Shown here piece after piece: positions 62,689 to 64,000 of a stretch of DNA of 64,000 bases (positions within the stretch are counted from its first letter, which is position 1; each line of letters starts with the position of its first letter). Source of the DNA: Streptomyces olivaceoviridis (GTDB taxonomy: Bacteria; Actinomycetota; Actinomycetes; Streptomycetales; Streptomycetaceae). The position numbers and the translations under genes were made by a program. The DNA lies in NCBI RefSeq assembly GCF_014650115.1, contig NZ_BMUI01000019.1, forward strand, positions 124,001 to 188,000. Direction: 5' to 3'. The notes below the pieces were generated by a model. It searched no databases. It was not told where the DNA came from and saw nothing but the letters and a program-made list of their open reading frames with translations.

Positions 62689-62875
62689 GGCGACGGCGCG
62701 TTCGAGCCCTCGCGGCTCGTCCTGGACGCCTTCGGGCACGCCCAGGGGGACGGGCAGGAAGCACCTTCGCTTCCCCGCCGACATCACCGGTGACGGACGC
62801 GTCGACATCGTCGGCTTCGGCGGGCCGGGCGTGCATGTGGCCCGAAACACCTACCGCCGCCTCAGAACCCGATAA
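62689..62875 (+). pseudogene. FG-GAP/VCBS repeat protein remnant, frameshifted
   Basis: One frame reads GDGAFEPSRLVLDAFG, then a second frame reads HLRFPADITGDGRVDIVGFGGPGVHVARN, a typical FG-GAP/VCBS repeat (DxTGDGRxDIVGFG). The two pieces fit one repeat interrupted by a frame change near 62770. The sequence stops at 62875 with no further repeats. The remaining bases of the 590-base gap show no gene. Confidence 0.6.
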
Positions 62876-63106
62876 CCCTCGAACGACCCGCACAGGCGCA
62901 CCGCGACGACGCGTCATCGGTGTGCCGGAGCCGGTCACCCCGCCCCGCGTGCGGCCCGGCACGCCTTCGCCCGCGAGGCCACAGGACGAGCAACGGTCGC
63001 GCGCGGCCGGGAGCCGCGTGCGGCACGAGCCGTCGACCCGCGGTGCAGACACCGCCCGCACATTCCCATGACCGCTTCCTGACATCGCGTGACTACCGTC
63101 CCGCGC

Positions 63107-64000
63107 ATGCGCACACCTTCTCACCGCCCAGGCGGTCACCAGGACGGCACCCGCAGGACCCTCCGGCACGCGATCGGCACCACCGTCGCGGTGTCGGCGG
63201 CCGTCGTCGCACTGGTCACGCCGGCCGCGGCTGCCGACACCTCACCGCACCGCTCGTCGTCCACCAGCGGCGGCACGCCGCCAGCGGACACCACCACCAG
63301 CCACGCCGGGGCCACGACCGCGCAGGAGCGCGACCGGATCAACGCCTACTGGACCCCCGAGCGGATGAAGCTGGCAGGCGCTCTGGTCCCCGAGATCACC
63401 CCCGTACCCGAGGACGACAACACGCCGGACGATCCCCGGCCGCTTCCCTCGAACACGCCGGACTCCGGGTCGGTGTGGACACACGGCGGGGCGGTGGTGA
63501 AGAACGTCGGCCGCCTGTTCTTCACCTTCTCCGACGGCTACGACGGCAGTTGCACCGCGACGGTCGTCACCAGCGCCAACCGCAGTACCGTCGTCACGGC
63601 GGCACACTGCCTGAGAGGCGTCGGCTCGCCTTCCGCCGACGACACCTGGAACCACAACTTCTACTTCGTGCCCGGCTATCGCAACGGAACGAAACCGCTC
63701 GGCGGCTTCAGCATCAGGACCATGGCCACCTCTTCCCGCTGGGACGCCGATCCGAACACCACGGGGTCGTCGGACGTGGCTGCCGCCGGCTACGACGCGG
63801 GACTTCTCGTGGCGAACCCCGCCGCCGGGGGGCGCCCGATCGAGGACATCACCGGAAGCCAGCGAATCGGATTCGGCCAGCCCGTCGAGGACGAGTTCGT
63901 CCACGCCTTCGGGTACCCGGACTACGGACTCAACGACCCCGGGGACAAGTACGTCGGATCCCGCATGATCCACTGCGCGGGCACGAGCCACCCCGGTCCC
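63107..64000 (+). CDS. Secreted trypsin-like serine protease, partial
   Basis: The first 298 codons of a gene cut by the right edge. Signal peptide (about 1-43, ending AAA), a Ser/Thr-rich propeptide-like stretch, then a chymotrypsin-fold domain with the catalytic His in VVTAAHCL and the Asp in GYDAGLL; the catalytic Ser would lie beyond the window. Extracellular protease; cleavage preference unknown. It resembles secreted streptomycete trypsin-like proteases with long pro-regions (DRINAYWTPERMK). Confidence 0.85.
   Translation, partial: MRTPSHRPGGHQDGTRRTLRHAIGTTVAVSAAVVALVTPAAAADTSPHRSSSTSGGTPPADTTTSHAGATTAQERDRINAYWTPERMKLAGALVPEITPVPEDDNTPDDPRPLPSNTPDSGSVWTHGGAVVKNVGRLFFTFSDGYDGSCTATVVTSANRSTVVTAAHCLRGVGSPSADDTWNHNFYFVPGYRNGTKPLGGFSIRTMATSSRWDADPNTTGSSDVAAAGYDAGLLVANPAAGGRPIEDITGSQRIGFGQPVEDEFVHAFGYPDYGLNDPGDKYVGSRMIHCAGTSHPGP

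Noticed and set aside
1..64000. tRNA, rRNA, CRISPR array, riboswitch or replication origin
   Set aside because: No cloverleaf-like tRNA segment, no spaced short repeats, no rRNA-like sequence and no DnaA-box cluster were noticed on either strand. A tRNAscan/Infernal run could still reveal a short element that I missed.

Overview
The window is high-GC DNA with strongly G/C-biased third codon positions, many GTG starts, stop/start overlaps (ATGA, GTGA) and actinomycete gene families (MDMPI-like proteins, DUF2690, twin-arginine secreted enzymes, XRE-transmembrane proteins). It looks like a Streptomyces or close relative, and more like accessory or chromosome-arm DNA than core: no tRNA, rRNA, ribosomal or cell-division genes are seen, and at least four decayed gene remnants are.

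Region 1 (26-15808) is most of a biosynthetic cluster that continues off the left edge. The forward block is a sugar nucleotidyltransferase, a glycosyltransferase, a DegT-type sugar aminotransferase and a zinc alcohol dehydrogenase. It converges, across a 24-bp perfect hairpin, on a reverse block: NAD-dependent epimerase, glycoside hydrolase, ATP-grasp ligase, phosphopantetheinyl transferase, AMP-dependent ligase and nucleotide-sugar dehydrogenase. Divergently follow an aldehyde dehydrogenase, a stand-alone acyl carrier protein and a PLP decarboxylase resembling butirosin BtrK. ATP-grasp ligase + ACP + BtrK-like decarboxylase + PPTase suggests that an amino acid is loaded on an ACP and decarboxylated there, next to amino-sugar genes.

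Region 2 (15880-22278) holds small secreted proteins. A DUF2690 protein and a peptidoglycan-binding/M15-like protein lie beside two HTH-transmembrane proteins whose outer domains are peptidoglycan-binding and DUF2690, so each outer domain occurs once secreted and once membrane-tethered. Three more secreted proteins of unknown function follow.

Region 3 (22390-30829) is an NRPS-independent siderophore operon (two IucA/IucC synthetases, a PLP decarboxylase, an MFS exporter) divergent from an OmpR-type two-component system.

Region 4 (31101-45881) is mixed: a HAD phosphatase, a kinase-like protein, a VanZ/aminoglycoside-phosphotransferase pseudogene junction, a complete hexarate (galactarate/glucarate) catabolic set with its LysR regulator and a shared operator motif, a quinone oxidoreductase with a divergent TetR and palindromic operator, and several small proteins.

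Region 5 (46167-52046) has a Tat-exported multicopper oxidase, a Tn3-transposase fossil and a Tat-exported GH106 alpha-L-rhamnosidase behind a perfect LacI-type operator.

Region 6 (52390-62514) is a regulator-rich metabolic island: a MarR gene sharing a promoter/operator motif with an MFS pump about 8.7 kb away, two paralogous TetR regulators with GTAGAC-type palindromes nearby, a PEP mutase/isocitrate lyase-family enzyme, one canonical SDR, a twin pair of SDRs lacking the catalytic Ser and Lys, and an FAD monooxygenase. The window ends with an FG-GAP pseudogene and a secreted trypsin-like protease cut by the right edge.
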